NCBI RefSeq assembly: GCF_000711985.1
Contig: NZ_JONU01000008.1
Coordinates: 558,001-622,000 of the forward strand
DNA from: Rheinheimera texasensis DSM 17496
GTDB lineage: Bacteria; Pseudomonadota; Gammaproteobacteria; Enterobacterales; Alteromonadaceae
Length of the DNA stretch: 64,000 bases
Direction: 5' to 3'
A model generated the notes under the pieces. It ran no database searches and had not been told where the DNA came from. It saw nothing but the letters and a program-made list of their open reading frames with translations. Shown one piece after another: positions 17,277 to 26,908 of this stretch; the first letter of the stretch is position 1; the number at the start of each line of letters is the position of its first letter. A program made the position numbers and the translations under genes.

Positions 17277-18200
17277 ATGGCTGATCGCCGCCAACGTGCA
17301 AAACAGCCATCGGCGCCAAGTCAGGCGCTGATCAGCCAGTTTCTGGACGAACTGTGGCTCAGTGATGGCGTCAGTGCACATACGTTAGCCGCCTATGGCA
17401 CAGATCTGCGCCAGCTAGCCTGTTTCACTGAGCAACAAGGCCTGTCATTTCCGCAGGCAGATGCGGCTTTATTGGAAGCCTTTCTGGCCAGCCGCTACGA
17501 CAAAGGCTTGTCGCCGCGCAGCACGGCCAGAGTTCTCAGCAGTCTGCGACGCTTTTTTCAGACTTTGCATCAGCGCGGCGACATTGCGCAAAATCCGCTC
17601 GCCGGCGTCATCAACCCCAAACTTGGTCAGCCGCTGCCAAAAACCTTATCAGAACAGGATGTGACAGCCTTACTGGCAGCGCCCGATCTGAACGAGGCCA
17701 TCCAGTTTCGCGACAAAGTGATGCTGGAGCTGCTTTACGCGTCCGGTCTGCGGGTCAGTGAGCTGGTCAGTCTGAGCTTGCCGCAGGTCAATGCCCGCCA
17801 GGGTGTGCTGCGGGTCTTTGGCAAAGGCTCAAAAGAGCGGCTAGTACCTTTTGGTGAAGAAGCCGCGGACTGGCTGCAACGTTATCTGGCACATGGCCGG
17901 CCTCTGCTACTGAGTGAACCGACTGATGTGTTGTTCCCGAGTCAACGGGGCGCACAAATGACGCGACAGACGTTCTGGCACCGGATTAAGTTTTATGCGA
18001 AAGTGGCCGGCATTGACGCAGAGCTATCGCCGCATACGCTGCGGCACGCTTTTGCCACCCATTTATTGAACCACGGCGCGGATTTGCGCGTCGTACAGTT
18101 GTTACTGGGCCACAGTGATCTGTCGACGACACAGATTTACACTCATGTCGCCCAGTTGCGGTTAAAGCAGTTACATCAGTTACATCATCCACGTGGTTAG
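17277..18200 (+). CDS. xerD: Site-specific tyrosine recombinase XerD
   Basis: XerD acts with XerC at the dif site, under FtsK control, to resolve chromosome dimers. The 307-residue protein has an N-terminal SAM-like domain (residues 10-100) and a catalytic domain with Arg in YASGLRVSELVSL, Lys in FGKGSKERLVP, HxxR in SPHTLRHAFATHLL, His in LLGHSDLSTTQIYTHV and the nucleophilic Tyr in the same segment. The ATG at 17277 has AGGG six bases upstream. The neighbours (fldB, dsbC, recJ) identify it as XerD rather than XerC. It is slightly longer than the usual 298 at the N-terminus. Confidence 0.95.
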   Translation: MADRRQRAKQPSAPSQALISQFLDELWLSDGVSAHTLAAYGTDLRQLACFTEQQGLSFPQADAALLEAFLASRYDKGLSPRSTARVLSSLRRFFQTLHQRGDIAQNPLAGVINPKLGQPLPKTLSEQDVTALLAAPDLNEAIQFRDKVMLELLYASGLRVSELVSLSLPQVNARQGVLRVFGKGSKERLVPFGEEAADWLQRYLAHGRPLLLSEPTDVLFPSQRGAQMTRQTFWHRIKFYAKVAGIDAELSPHTLRHAFATHLLNHGADLRVVQLLLGHSDLSTTQIYTHVAQLRLKQLHQLHHPRG

Positions 18201-18218
18201 GATGAACAAGGAATTATC

Positions 18219-18938
18219 ATGAAAAAATTCTGTGTCGCATTGTTGCTGGCGTTGCCTTCGGTGTCTTTACTGGCGGCTCCCGCGGCCCTGCCGGTTGAGC
18301 CTAAATTAGCCCAGCAACTGGCCGAACTGGGCCTTAAGCCAACGTCAGTGGCTAATGCGCCGGTTCCGGGATTGTTGCAGGTGTTTACCGACCGCGGGCT
18401 GTTTTTCGCAAGCGCGGATGGCCAATATCTGATCCAGGGCGAAGTTTTTGATTTAAAGAACAAAGTGCATGTTAATGAAGAAGTGATGAAGCCAATGCGC
18501 CTGGCCGGCGTCAAACAAATGGCGGCGTCAGCGATTGAGTTTAAAGCGAAAAACGAAAAATTCGCCGTGACAGTGTTTACCGATACCGATTGTGGTTACT
18601 GCCGCAAACTGCACAGCGAAATGCAGGATTATCTGGATGCCGGCATCACAGTGCGTTACCTGGCTTATCCGCGTGGTGGTGAAAACAGCCAGACTTTCAG
18701 TACCTTAGAATCTATTTGGTGTTCAAAGGATAAACAGGGTGCGATGAATAAAGCCAAATCTGGCAGTGAAGTTTCTGTGGCGAAATGCGCCACAAACGTC
18801 GCGGCGCAGTATCACATGGGGCAAAGCTTTGGCATTAGCGGGACGCCTGCCTTAGTGTTACCGGACGGCAGTTTAATTCCAGGCTATCAACCGGCTGCAG
18901 CTTTAGCAGCCGCACTGACTCAGTTGGCGAAACGCTAA
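18219..18938 (+). CDS. dsbC: Thiol:disulfide interchange protein DsbC
   Basis: Periplasmic disulfide isomerase that reshuffles wrong disulfides and is kept reduced by DsbD. The 239-residue precursor has signal peptide MKKFCVALLLALPSVSLLAA, an N-terminal dimerisation domain and a thioredoxin domain with the active site CGYC (C125, C128) in TDTDCGYCRKLH. The cis-Pro loop is GISGTPALVLPDG. A further cysteine pair (WCSKDK, KCATN) matches the structural disulfide of E. coli DsbC. It lies between xerD and recJ as in E. coli, with short gaps on both sides. Confidence 0.96.
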   Translation: MKKFCVALLLALPSVSLLAAPAALPVEPKLAQQLAELGLKPTSVANAPVPGLLQVFTDRGLFFASADGQYLIQGEVFDLKNKVHVNEEVMKPMRLAGVKQMAASAIEFKAKNEKFAVTVFTDTDCGYCRKLHSEMQDYLDAGITVRYLAYPRGGENSQTFSTLESIWCSKDKQGAMNKAKSGSEVSVAKCATNVAAQYHMGQSFGISGTPALVLPDGSLIPGYQPAAALAAALTQLAKR

Positions 18939-18942
18939 GCTG

Positions 18943-20667
18943 ATGTCCCTGACTAAAACTTTGCAGATCAGGCCGGTGTCTGCCCCGGCCGCGTTTTCTT
19001 TACCGGTGCATCCGGTGTTACAACGGCTATATGCGCACCGCGGGCTGGCTGATGCCAATGACCTGGCGCGCAGTGCACAACAACTGTTGCCTTATCAGTT
19101 GCTAAAAGGCATGCCACAAGCTGTGGATTTATTGTTAGATGCCCGGCAGCGGCAACAACGCATTCTGATTGTCGGCGATTTTGACGCAGACGGCGCCACC
19201 AGCACCGCCACATTGCTGGCTGGTTTACGTGCGCTTGGTTTTGCTAATGTCGATTTTCTGGTGCCAAACCGCTTTGAATATGGCTATGGCTTATCGGTCG
19301 AAATGGCTGAGCTGGCGCTTCAGCATGGTGCTGAACTGATTGTCACTGTCGACAACGGCATTTCCGCCATCGAAGGCGTGGCGCGGGCCAAAGCGGCCGG
19401 TGTGCGCGTGCTGGTCACGGACCATCACCTGGCGGGCAGCGAATTGCCGGACGCTGATGCCATTGTCAATCCAAATCAACCCGGCTGCGAATTTCCCAGT
19501 AAAGCGCTGGCGGGCGTCGGGGTGGCGTTTTATCTGCTGCTGGCGGTACGGGCCGCGCTGCGCGAGCAGGGCGCTTTTGCGTTAATACCAGAGCCAAATC
19601 TGGCTGAATTATTGGATTTAGTCGCGCTGGGCACTGTGGCGGACGTAGTACCGCTGGATCGCAACAACCGCATTCTGGTGCATCAGGGCTTGCAGCGTAT
19701 TCGTAGCGGCAAAGTGCGCCCCGGCATTCAGGCACTGATTGATGTGGCGAACCGCAAAGCCGCTAAGCTGACAGCGCAGGATTTTGGTTTTGCCTTAGCG
19801 CCACGGTTAAATGCGGCTGGCCGACTGGATGATATGTCGATTGGCATCGCCTGTTTGTTATCGCCTGATATCAACAATGCACGGCGTTTGGCGGCAGAGC
19901 TGGATAGTCTCAATCTGGAACGTCGCGAAATAGAGCAGGGCATGCAAACCGAAGCGATGGCTGCGCTCAGTCGCTTGTCGTTGCAAAGTGCCGATTTACC
20001 TTCTTGTTTATGTTTATACCAGAGTGACTGGCATCAGGGCGTGATCGGTATTCTGGCCGGACGCGTCAAAGAAGCCTGGCACAGACCGGTGATCGCTTTT
20101 GCCCGTGGCGACAACGGTGAACTAAAAGGCTCAGCCCGTTCGGTCGCCGGTGTACACATGCGCGATTTACTCGAAGCGGTGTCGACGGCAGAACCGGGCC
20201 TGATTAAAAAATTCGGTGGTCATGCCATGGCGGCGGGTCTTACTATCGCAGAAGCGCAGTTTGACGTTTTTGTGCAGGCATTGAGTAAGCAGGCCAGTCG
20301 CTTTATTCAGCCAGAACACTTAACTGCTGTGGTCTACAGCGACGGTGAATTACAGCCGCAGGAGTTGGATATCAGTCTGGCGCAACTGCTGCAAAACGCC
20401 GGGCCCTGGGGCCAGGCTTTTCCGGAGCCGGTATTTCATGGCCGGTTTAAGCTGGTGCAACAACGCTTGCTGGCGGAAAAACATTTGAAAATGATGTTGC
20501 AGGGCGCAGACGGCAAACTCTTTGATGCCATCTGGTTTAATGCCGACATTAAAAGCTGGCCCAATCCACAAATTCAGCATGTGGAGCTGGCGTATCAGCT
20601 GGACATTAACGAGTTTCGCGACCAGCAGAATCTGCAATTGCTGGTACGGCATTTATGGCCGGCCTGA
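18943..20667 (+). CDS. recJ: Single-stranded-DNA exonuclease RecJ
   Basis: 5'-3' exonuclease used in recombination and mismatch repair. The 574-residue product is near the family length of 577. DHH-family metal motifs: VGDFDADGATSTATLL (residue about 73), TVDNGISAIEGV, VTDHHL; the DHHA1 part holds GGHAMAAGLTI. It begins four bases after dsbC ends, so it is in the same operon. Nothing is missing. Confidence 0.96.
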   Translation: MSLTKTLQIRPVSAPAAFSLPVHPVLQRLYAHRGLADANDLARSAQQLLPYQLLKGMPQAVDLLLDARQRQQRILIVGDFDADGATSTATLLAGLRALGFANVDFLVPNRFEYGYGLSVEMAELALQHGAELIVTVDNGISAIEGVARAKAAGVRVLVTDHHLAGSELPDADAIVNPNQPGCEFPSKALAGVGVAFYLLLAVRAALREQGAFALIPEPNLAELLDLVALGTVADVVPLDRNNRILVHQGLQRIRSGKVRPGIQALIDVANRKAAKLTAQDFGFALAPRLNAAGRLDDMSIGIACLLSPDINNARRLAAELDSLNLERREIEQGMQTEAMAALSRLSLQSADLPSCLCLYQSDWHQGVIGILAGRVKEAWHRPVIAFARGDNGELKGSARSVAGVHMRDLLEAVSTAEPGLIKKFGGHAMAAGLTIAEAQFDVFVQALSKQASRFIQPEHLTAVVYSDGELQPQELDISLAQLLQNAGPWGQAFPEPVFHGRFKLVQQRLLAEKHLKMMLQGADGKLFDAIWFNADIKSWPNPQIQHVELAYQLDINEFRDQQNLQLLVRHLWPA

Positions 20668-20788
20668 TGCCGGCCAGCAGCCAAGAGTGCGGCTGCTTTT
20701 CGGCCATCCATAACGCCGGAAAAGGCTGCACCTCAGGCTGAAATTTTGCTACAATCGGCGCCTATTTTTTCAGGTGTCTGGCAAAATC

Positions 20789-21887
20789 ATGTTTGAAGTC
20801 AATCCGGTTTATAACAGTATCAAAGACTTAACTGAACGCACTAACGTGCTTCGGGGGTATCTTTGACTATGATGCAAAGAAAGAAAAGTTAGAAGAAGTC
20901 TCGCGCGAACTGGAAGATTCTGCGGTCTGGAATAATCCGGAAAAAGCGCAGGCGCTCGGTAAAGAGCGCTCAGCGCTCGAGCAAATCGTCAATACTATCG
21001 ATAAACTGGACCAGGGCCTTGAAGATGTCGCCGGTCTGGTCGAGCTGGCAGTTGAAGCCGAAGACGAAGAGACTTTTGTTGAAGCCCAGACGGAGCTGGC
21101 AGACCTCGAAGCCCAGCTCGCCAAACTCGAATTCCGCCGGATGTTCTCCGGCAAAAATGACTCCAACCACTGCTTCCTCGACATTCAGGCCGGCTCTGGC
21201 GGTACTGAAGCGCAGGACTGGGCCAGCATGCTGATGCGGATGTATCTGCGCTGGGGCGAAGCCAAAGGTTTTAGCCCGGAACTGTATGAAGTCACAGACG
21301 GCGACGTCGCCGGCATCAAAGGTTGTACCATTCACTTTACCGGCGAATATGCCTACGGCTGGCTGCGCACGGAAACTGGCGTGCACCGTTTAGTGCGTAA
21401 AAGCCCGTTTGATTCCGGTAACCGCCGCCACACCTCGTTTGCGTCGGTGTTTGTGTCGCCGGAAATCGACGACGACATCGAAATCGAAATCAACCCGGCC
21501 GATTTACGCATCGACACCTACCGAGCCTCGGGCGCCGGTGGTCAGCACGTCAACAGAACCGATTCTGCGGTGCGGATCACCCACATTCCGACCAACATCG
21601 TGGTGCAGTGTCAGAACGACCGTTCGCAGCATAAAAACCGCGACAACGCCTTTAAACAACTGCGTGCCAAACTCTATGAGTTTGAATTGCAAAAACAAAA
21701 TGCGGAAAAACAAGCACTGGAAGACACCAAGTCCGATATCGGCTGGGGTAGTCAAATCCGCTCTTACGTGCTGGATGATTCGCGCATCAAAGATTTGCGC
21801 ACCGGTGTCGAAACGCGTAATACCCAGTCTGTACTGGACGGGGATTTGGACAAATTTATCGAAGCCAGCTTAAAAGCCGGTTTGTAA
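20789..21887 (+). CDS. prfB: Peptide chain release factor 2, joined by a programmed +1 frameshift
   Basis: RF2 reads UAA and UGA stop codons. Frame one runs from the ATG at 20789 for 25 codons to an in-frame TGA (20864-20866) just after CTT; a +1 shift continues at GAC (20865) to 21887, giving 365 residues, the E. coli length. The peptide anticodon SPF is in [15 protein letters not shown] and the catalytic GGQ in [18 protein letters not shown]. An ATG-only call inside the gene would miss the first domain. A TACAAT -10-like box precedes the gene around 20750. lysS follows 26 bases later. Confidence 0.97.
20851..20867 (+). promoter_or_regulatory. prfB +1 frameshift site
   Basis: An internal Shine-Dalgarno-like GGGGG lies just before TATCTTTGAC. 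The slip is at CTT-TGA-C. The arrangement (SD, three-base spacer, CUU, UGA C) is the classical RF2 autoregulation site: low RF2 lets the ribosome pause at UGA and shift. Confidence 0.97.
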
Positions 21888-21913
21888 TTTTCGCTTAAAA
21901 TCAGGAACTTAAA

Positions 21914-23440
21914 ATGTCTGAACAGAATACTCCGATTGAAGAACATCAGGACGTCAATAAGCTGATCGCCGAGCGGAAACATAAGCTGGCTGCGCTGCGT
22001 GAACAGGGTAATCCGTTCCCGAATGATTTCCGTCGTGACGCCACTTCAGAGCAGATCCTGGCGCAATATGAGCATCTGAGCAAAGAAGAGCTGGAAGAGA
22101 AAAAAATCCGCGTGACTGTGGCCGGCCGTATGATGCTGCGCCGTATTATGGGCAAAGCCAGCTTCACCACTATTCAGGACGTTGGTGGCAAAATTCAGCT
22201 GTATGTTGCCCGCGACAGCCTGGCGGAAAATGTCTACAACGAAGGCTTTAAAAAGTGGGACTTAGGCGACATCGTCGGTGGCAGCGGCACGCTGTTTAAA
22301 ACCCAGACCGGCGAGCTGACAGTGTGGCTGGATGAAATTCGTTTACTGACCAAAGCGCTGCGCCCACTGCCGGATAAATTCCACGGTTTAACTGATCAGG
22401 AAGCCTGTTACCGTCAGCGTTATCTGGACCTCATCGTCAACGAGCAGTCACGTAAAACCTTCTTAATCCGTTCAAAAACAGTGGCCTATATCCGCCAGTT
22501 TTTTAACAGTAAGGGCTTTTTAGAAGTCGAAACCCCAATGCTGCAAAGCATCCCGGGTGGCGCTTCAGCCCGGCCGTTTGAAACCCACCACAATGCGCTG
22601 GATATGCAGATGTTCCTGCGTATCGCACCAGAGCTGTACTTAAAGCGCTTGGTGGTCGGTGGTTTTGAAAAAGTATTTGAACTGAACCGTAACTTCCGTA
22701 ACGAAGGCGTGTCGACGCGGCATAACCCGGAATTCACTATGCTGGAATTCTACTGGGCATATGCCGATTATAACGACTTGATGGACCTGACCGAAGAGCT
22801 GTTCCGCGGCTTAGCGCAGTCAGTGCTCGGCACCACAGAAGTGCCATATCAGGGCCATATTTTCGATTTCGGCAAACCATTTGCGCGTATGTCAGTGACT
22901 GAATCTATCCTGCACTACAACCCAGATGTGAAGCTGGAACAGCTGACCACGCGTGAAGCAGTTGCCACATTGGCGAAATCCTTAGGCATTGAAGTCAAAG
23001 CCAATTACGGTCACGGCCGTATTCTGATGGAAGTGTTTGACGAGCTGGTCGAAACCAAGCTGCAACAGCCAACTTTTATCACTGAATACCCGGCCGAGAT
23101 TTCGCCGCTGGCCCGTCGCAACGACCACAACCCGGAGATCACTGACCGCTTTGAATTCTTCATCGGCGGCCGCGAACTGGGTAACGGCTTCAGCGAGCTG
23201 AACGACGCTGAAGATCAGGCAGAACGCTTCCGCGAACAAGTCGCGCAAAAAGAAGCCGGCGACGACGAAGCCATGTACTACGACGAAGATTTCGTCACAG
23301 CACTGGAACACGGTTTACCACCAACCGCAGGCCAGGGCATCGGTATCGACCGTCTGGTGATGTTACTGGCCGACGCGCCAAGCATCCGCGACGTCATCCT
23401 GTTCCCGCATATGCGTCACAGCGACAAACACGGCAGCTAA
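21914..23440 (+). CDS. lysS: Lysyl-tRNA synthetase (class II)
   Basis: Charges tRNA-Lys. The 508-residue protein has an N-terminal OB-fold anticodon-binding domain (residues 60-150) and a class II catalytic core with motif 1 ending in VETPML, motif 2 [20 protein letters not shown] and motif 3 [13 protein letters not shown]. It lies directly after prfB, as in many gammaproteobacteria. GGAAC lies about six bases before the ATG. A strong terminator follows. Confidence 0.97.
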   Translation: MSEQNTPIEEHQDVNKLIAERKHKLAALREQGNPFPNDFRRDATSEQILAQYEHLSKEELEEKKIRVTVAGRMMLRRIMGKASFTTIQDVGGKIQLYVARDSLAENVYNEGFKKWDLGDIVGGSGTLFKTQTGELTVWLDEIRLLTKALRPLPDKFHGLTDQEACYRQRYLDLIVNEQSRKTFLIRSKTVAYIRQFFNSKGFLEVETPMLQSIPGGASARPFETHHNALDMQMFLRIAPELYLKRLVVGGFEKVFELNRNFRNEGVSTRHNPEFTMLEFYWAYADYNDLMDLTEELFRGLAQSVLGTTEVPYQGHIFDFGKPFARMSVTESILHYNPDVKLEQLTTREAVATLAKSLGIEVKANYGHGRILMEVFDELVETKLQQPTFITEYPAEISPLARRNDHNPEITDRFEFFIGGRELGNGFSELNDAEDQAERFREQVAQKEAGDDEAMYYDEDFVTALEHGLPPTAGQGIGIDRLVMLLADAPSIRDVILFPHMRHSDKHGS

Positions 23441-23454
23441 GCTGTTGATGTGAT

Positions 23455-23483
23455 GAAAAAAACCACCTTCGGGTGGTTTTTTT
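23455..23483 (+). terminator. Terminator of the prfB-lysS transcript
   Basis: AACCACC / GGTGGTT stem with a TTCG tetraloop (23468-23471) and a run of seven T, 20 bases after the lysS stop. Confidence 0.92.
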
Positions 23484-23485
23484 AT

Positions 23486-23760
23486 GCACAAAGGCCTGAC
23501 CCCACCCCGTCCTTTCCGCTCAAAGCTGTTACCTCCAGACTCCAACAAAGCCAGCAGCGGTAGCCGCGGAGTGAGCGATCAAAAGTGAGCGCGGGAGGCG
23601 CGAACGGGCGAACGCAGTGGTGGCGGTGTTGGCTTTGCCTCGACAAAGAAGCTGTTCGTTTAAAGCCGCTAATCCAACCCCCCAACAACCCAGTTTTTCG
23701 CTGAAAACCAATCAGACGACTTCCGCACCAAACCAGGCATCAACCCATACAAAATATTAA
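23486..23760. other. Non-coding stretch with a possible decayed repeat
   Basis: No frame here has a ribosome site or recognisable product. CAAAGCCA at 23546-23553 is answered by its reverse complement at 23640-23647; the intervening 86 bases are rich in CG and contain GTGAGCG twice (23571, 23585). The arrangement suggests a folded, probably dispersed, repeat of roughly 110 bases. One copy is not enough to prove it. Confidence 0.4.
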
Positions 23761-23769
23761 TAAAACACG

Positions 23770-23788
23770 AATAGGAGTAATTCCTATT
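23770..23788. promoter_or_regulatory. Perfect inverted repeat upstream of the siderophore receptor
   Basis: AATAGGA / TCCTATT around a five-base centre GTAAT, a 19-bp palindrome one base before a Fur-like box. It could be an operator, perhaps a second Fur or another repressor site. Confidence 0.5.
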
Positions 23789-23789
23789 T

Positions 23790-23808
23790 GCAAATGAGAA
23801 TAGATCTC
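23790..23808. promoter_or_regulatory. Candidate Fur box
   Basis: GCAAATGAGAATAGATCTC agrees at 12 of 19 positions with the Fur consensus, including the AATGA core and AAT centre. It is 58 bases before the receptor start, a usual place for iron-dependent repression. Confidence 0.6.
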
Positions 23809-23866
23809 GATACCATGTCGCCCGAAAACTACAGCAGCCGTACCGGCAGTAAAAAGGGATCTGACC

Positions 23867-26152
23867 ATGTCGTTAATCAAATCAAAGAAACATTCTCAAC
23901 CTTATCCGGCCGCTCTGGCCTCGGCGCTGATGCTGGCGATGCCGGCTGCTTATGCGCAGGACACCGGCAAACTGGCCGAAGTGGAAGTCAAAGGCAGTGC
24001 GATTTCAACCGAACTCATCGCCGAAAAAGCCAGCTCTGCCAAACAAGTGAAGCCGCTGGTCGATACCCCGCAGACCATAGTGGTGCTGAAAAAAGAGCTG
24101 TTCCAGCAGCAACAAGCCAACACCTTATCTGAAACCCTGCGCAACACGCCGGGTATCACCATGCTGATGGGTGAAAACGGCAACACCGCGACCGGTGATT
24201 CGATTTTTATGCGTGGTTTTGATACACAAAGCAGCATCTACGTGGATGGCATCCGCGATTTAGGCACTATCAGCCGCGATACTTTTAACACCGAACAAGT
24301 GGAAATCGCCAAAGGCCCGGCCGGCGTCGATAACGGTCGTGGTGCATCCTCTGGCTATATCAATATGAGCAGCAAAGCGGCGACGCTGGATAGCTTTATC
24401 ACCGGCAGTGCAACAGTAGGCACCGGTTCACACAAACGCGTCAGCGCCGACGTGAACCAGACGCTGGCTATCGACAATGCGGCTATTCGCGTCAACTTAC
24501 TGCGCCAGGACAGTGGTGTGCCGGGCCGTGATATCGTCGAAAACAATATCACCGGCATTGCCACTTCGCTGGCGTTTGGCCTGAACACTGAAACCCGCAC
24601 CACACTGAACCTGCTGCACGTACAACAAGACAATATTCCGGATGGCGGCGTGCCGACTATTGGCCTGGAAGGCTTTTACAGTGCCGCTATTGCCACAGCA
24701 TTCCCAAACAACACGGCACCGGCTTTTGGCAAAGTAGACCGCGAAAGCTTCTATGGCAGCAAAAACGACTTTGATCACGTCGTCGCGGATATGCTGACAC
24801 TGAAGGTCGAACATGATTTTGCTGATAACGTGAAGCTGCAAAATACCAGCCGTTATGGCGTGTCATCACAAGATTATATTCTGACCGGCGTGAATACCGG
24901 CAACGGCATCACAGTGCCGGCAGCGACCAAAAATGACCTGAATACCTGGACAGTCAATCGCAACCGCCAAGGTAAAGATCAGCAAAACCAGCTGCTGATT
25001 AACCAGACCAACCTGAATGCCACGCTGCAGCAGGGCAGTCTGACGCACAATATTGCCTCTGGTATTGAATTCAGCTTTGAAAGTCAGTTGAACTACACGC
25101 TGGGCTTACCGACCGGCACGACTCAGGTCAATGCCAATCTTTACAACCCTTCGACTGCAGACGTGTTCGCATTACCAGTCCGCACTGGCGCGAAAACTGA
25201 CGGCAATACCAGTACTGCCGCTTTATATCTGCTGGATACCATTGATTTAAATGCGCAGTGGCAAATCAGCGCCGGCGTGCGTGCTGAGCACTACAACACT
25301 GATACTAATCTGATCACGGTGCAAGCAGCCGCCACTCCACAAACAGTTCCGGTGGGTACTTTAATCGGTTCACAAGCGCGTAAATCTGACAATTTGCTGA
25401 GCTATAAAGTAGGCACTACTTACAAACCAACAGAGAATGGTTCGGTGTATCTGTCTTATGCCACGTCACAATTGCCACCGGGCGGCACTAACTTCTCGCT
25501 GAGCACTGCGGCGACGAACCAGAACAACCCGATGCTGGACCCGCAAAAAGGCACAAACCTGGAACTGGGTACTAAGTGGCAGTTACTGGATAAAAACCTG
25601 TTCGCGACCGCGGCCTTGTTTGAAACCGTCAATAAAAACGAACTGGTGCGCGATGATCTGAATACCTATGTACCGGTTGGTGAGAAAACCGTACGTGGCC
25701 TCGAGCTGGCGCTGGTCGGTTCACCACTGCAGAATTTTGAACTGAATGCCGGGATCGCGCTGATGAATCCAAAAATCACCCGTGGCGCTTTATACAGTAG
25801 CGCTCCAACGGATGGTGGTGTGATCCAGTGGACGCCAAAAACCACTTTCACGGTGTGGGGCACATACACGCTGGAAAAACTGAAGCTGGGCGGTGGTGCC
25901 CGCTACATGGATTCAGTCGCCCGTTCCAATACTACAAACCTGGTAGCTGCGACCAACTCGATGCTGGAAGTGCCGGATTATTGGGTGGTGGATGCGATGG
26001 CGACCTATGAGGTGAATCCGACAGTGACAGTGCAATTTAACCTGTATAACCTGCTGGACGAAGAATATGTGCAGTCACTGAATAACGGCGGCGGTCGTTA
26101 CCATCAGGGCGCGCCACGTTCGGCCAAGCTGGGTGTGAATGTCGCGTTCTAA
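23867..26152 (+). CDS. TonB-dependent catecholate siderophore receptor (Fiu/PiuA-like)
   Basis: Outer-membrane receptor of 761 residues for a ferric catecholate-type siderophore. After a signal peptide ending MPAAYA-QDT the TonB-box-like ELAEVEVKG region and the plug domain follow (VDTPQTIVVLKKELF, SIFMRGFDTQSSIYVDGIRDLG, GRGASSGYINMSSKAA). The rest is a 22-strand barrel, closing with NLYNLLDEEYVQSL, a run of Gly and a final aromatic residue in KLGVNVAF. The sequence and the adjacent PiuC/YbiX gene point to the Fiu/PiuA subgroup, which also admits catechol-linked antibiotics. Probably repressed by Fur through the site at 23790. The true ligand is not determined. Confidence 0.9.
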   Translation: MSLIKSKKHSQPYPAALASALMLAMPAAYAQDTGKLAEVEVKGSAISTELIAEKASSAKQVKPLVDTPQTIVVLKKELFQQQQANTLSETLRNTPGITMLMGENGNTATGDSIFMRGFDTQSSIYVDGIRDLGTISRDTFNTEQVEIAKGPAGVDNGRGASSGYINMSSKAATLDSFITGSATVGTGSHKRVSADVNQTLAIDNAAIRVNLLRQDSGVPGRDIVENNITGIATSLAFGLNTETRTTLNLLHVQQDNIPDGGVPTIGLEGFYSAAIATAFPNNTAPAFGKVDRESFYGSKNDFDHVVADMLTLKVEHDFADNVKLQNTSRYGVSSQDYILTGVNTGNGITVPAATKNDLNTWTVNRNRQGKDQQNQLLINQTNLNATLQQGSLTHNIASGIEFSFESQLNYTLGLPTGTTQVNANLYNPSTADVFALPVRTGAKTDGNTSTAALYLLDTIDLNAQWQISAGVRAEHYNTDTNLITVQAAATPQTVPVGTLIGSQARKSDNLLSYKVGTTYKPTENGSVYLSYATSQLPPGGTNFSLSTAATNQNNPMLDPQKGTNLELGTKWQLLDKNLFATAALFETVNKNELVRDDLNTYVPVGEKTVRGLELALVGSPLQNFELNAGIALMNPKITRGALYSSAPTDGGVIQWTPKTTFTVWGTYTLEKLKLGGGARYMDSVARSNTTNLVAATNSMLEVPDYWVVDAMATYEVNPTVTVQFNLYNLLDEEYVQSLNNGGGRYHQGAPRSAKLGVNVAF

Positions 26153-26227
26153 GTTGATGCGTTCCGAACCTGAGTTAAGCGAAATCTGAGGCAGCCCCAG
26201 GGCTGCCTTTTCCCATTGAGGTATCTG

Positions 26228-26908
26228 ATGTTATTACATATTCCTGCCGTGTTAAGCAAAACCGAAGTGGCCGAGTTCCGCCGTTTGCTGGCGCAAAGTA
26301 GCTGGACTGATGGCCGCGCGACAGTCGGGCCGCAAGGGGCACAAGTCAAGCACAACCGCCAGTTACCGGTCGACAGCCCGTTGGCGCGGGAGCTGGGCGC
26401 ACTGATTTTGCAGCGTTTGTATCAGCATCCGCAGTTTTTGTCGGCCGCCTTGCCGCTGCGCACAGTGCCACCGTTGTTTAATGCCTACAGCGGCGGCGAG
26501 CATTATGGTTTACATGTCGATGGCGCAATCCGGATTTTACCGGGCAGCACTTTAAGCTTAAGAACCGACGTCTCCTCGACGTTGTTTTTGTCCGAACCGG
26601 ACGAATACGACGGTGGTGAATTGCAGGTGATGGACACTTATGGCGAACATCAGGTCAAACTGCCGGCCGGTGATTTGATTTTGTATCCGTCGACCAGCCT
26701 GCATCAGGTGTTGCCGGTCACGCGTGGCGAGCGGGTCTGCAGTTTCTTCTGGAGCCAGAGCCAAATTCGCGATGACGCCAAACGCGCGTTGTTGTATTCG
26801 CTGGATCAGCAAATCCAGAGCCTGCGCCAGCAGCTGGGTGATAGCAGCGAAGTGCTGGCGTTGACCGGGCATTATCATAATCTGCTTAGAATGTGGGCCG
26901 AGATATGA
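26228..26908 (+). CDS. Fe(II)/2-oxoglutarate PKHD-type hydroxylase (PiuC/YbiX)
   Basis: A 226-residue cytoplasmic dioxygenase. The iron ligands are HVD in [10 protein letters not shown] and the distal His in [16 protein letters not shown], where the Arg binds 2-oxoglutarate. [10 protein letters not shown] at the start matches E. coli YbiX (225 residues). I use the ATG at 26228 with GAGG six bases upstream; a TTG at 26216 would only add four residues. Genes of this family sit beside Fiu/PiuA receptors and are iron-regulated with them; the substrate is unknown, with siderophore processing a common guess. Confidence 0.9.
   Translation: MLLHIPAVLSKTEVAEFRRLLAQSSWTDGRATVGPQGAQVKHNRQLPVDSPLARELGALILQRLYQHPQFLSAALPLRTVPPLFNAYSGGEHYGLHVDGAIRILPGSTLSLRTDVSSTLFLSEPDEYDGGELQVMDTYGEHQVKLPAGDLILYPSTSLHQVLPVTRGERVCSFFWSQSQIRDDAKRALLYSLDQQIQSLRQQLGDSSEVLALTGHYHNLLRMWAEI

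Noticed and set aside
21409-21873. 154-residue frame overlapping prfB in another frame
   Set aside because: Lies inside the GGQ-containing part of prfB; codon bias of the real frame leaves third-position effects only.
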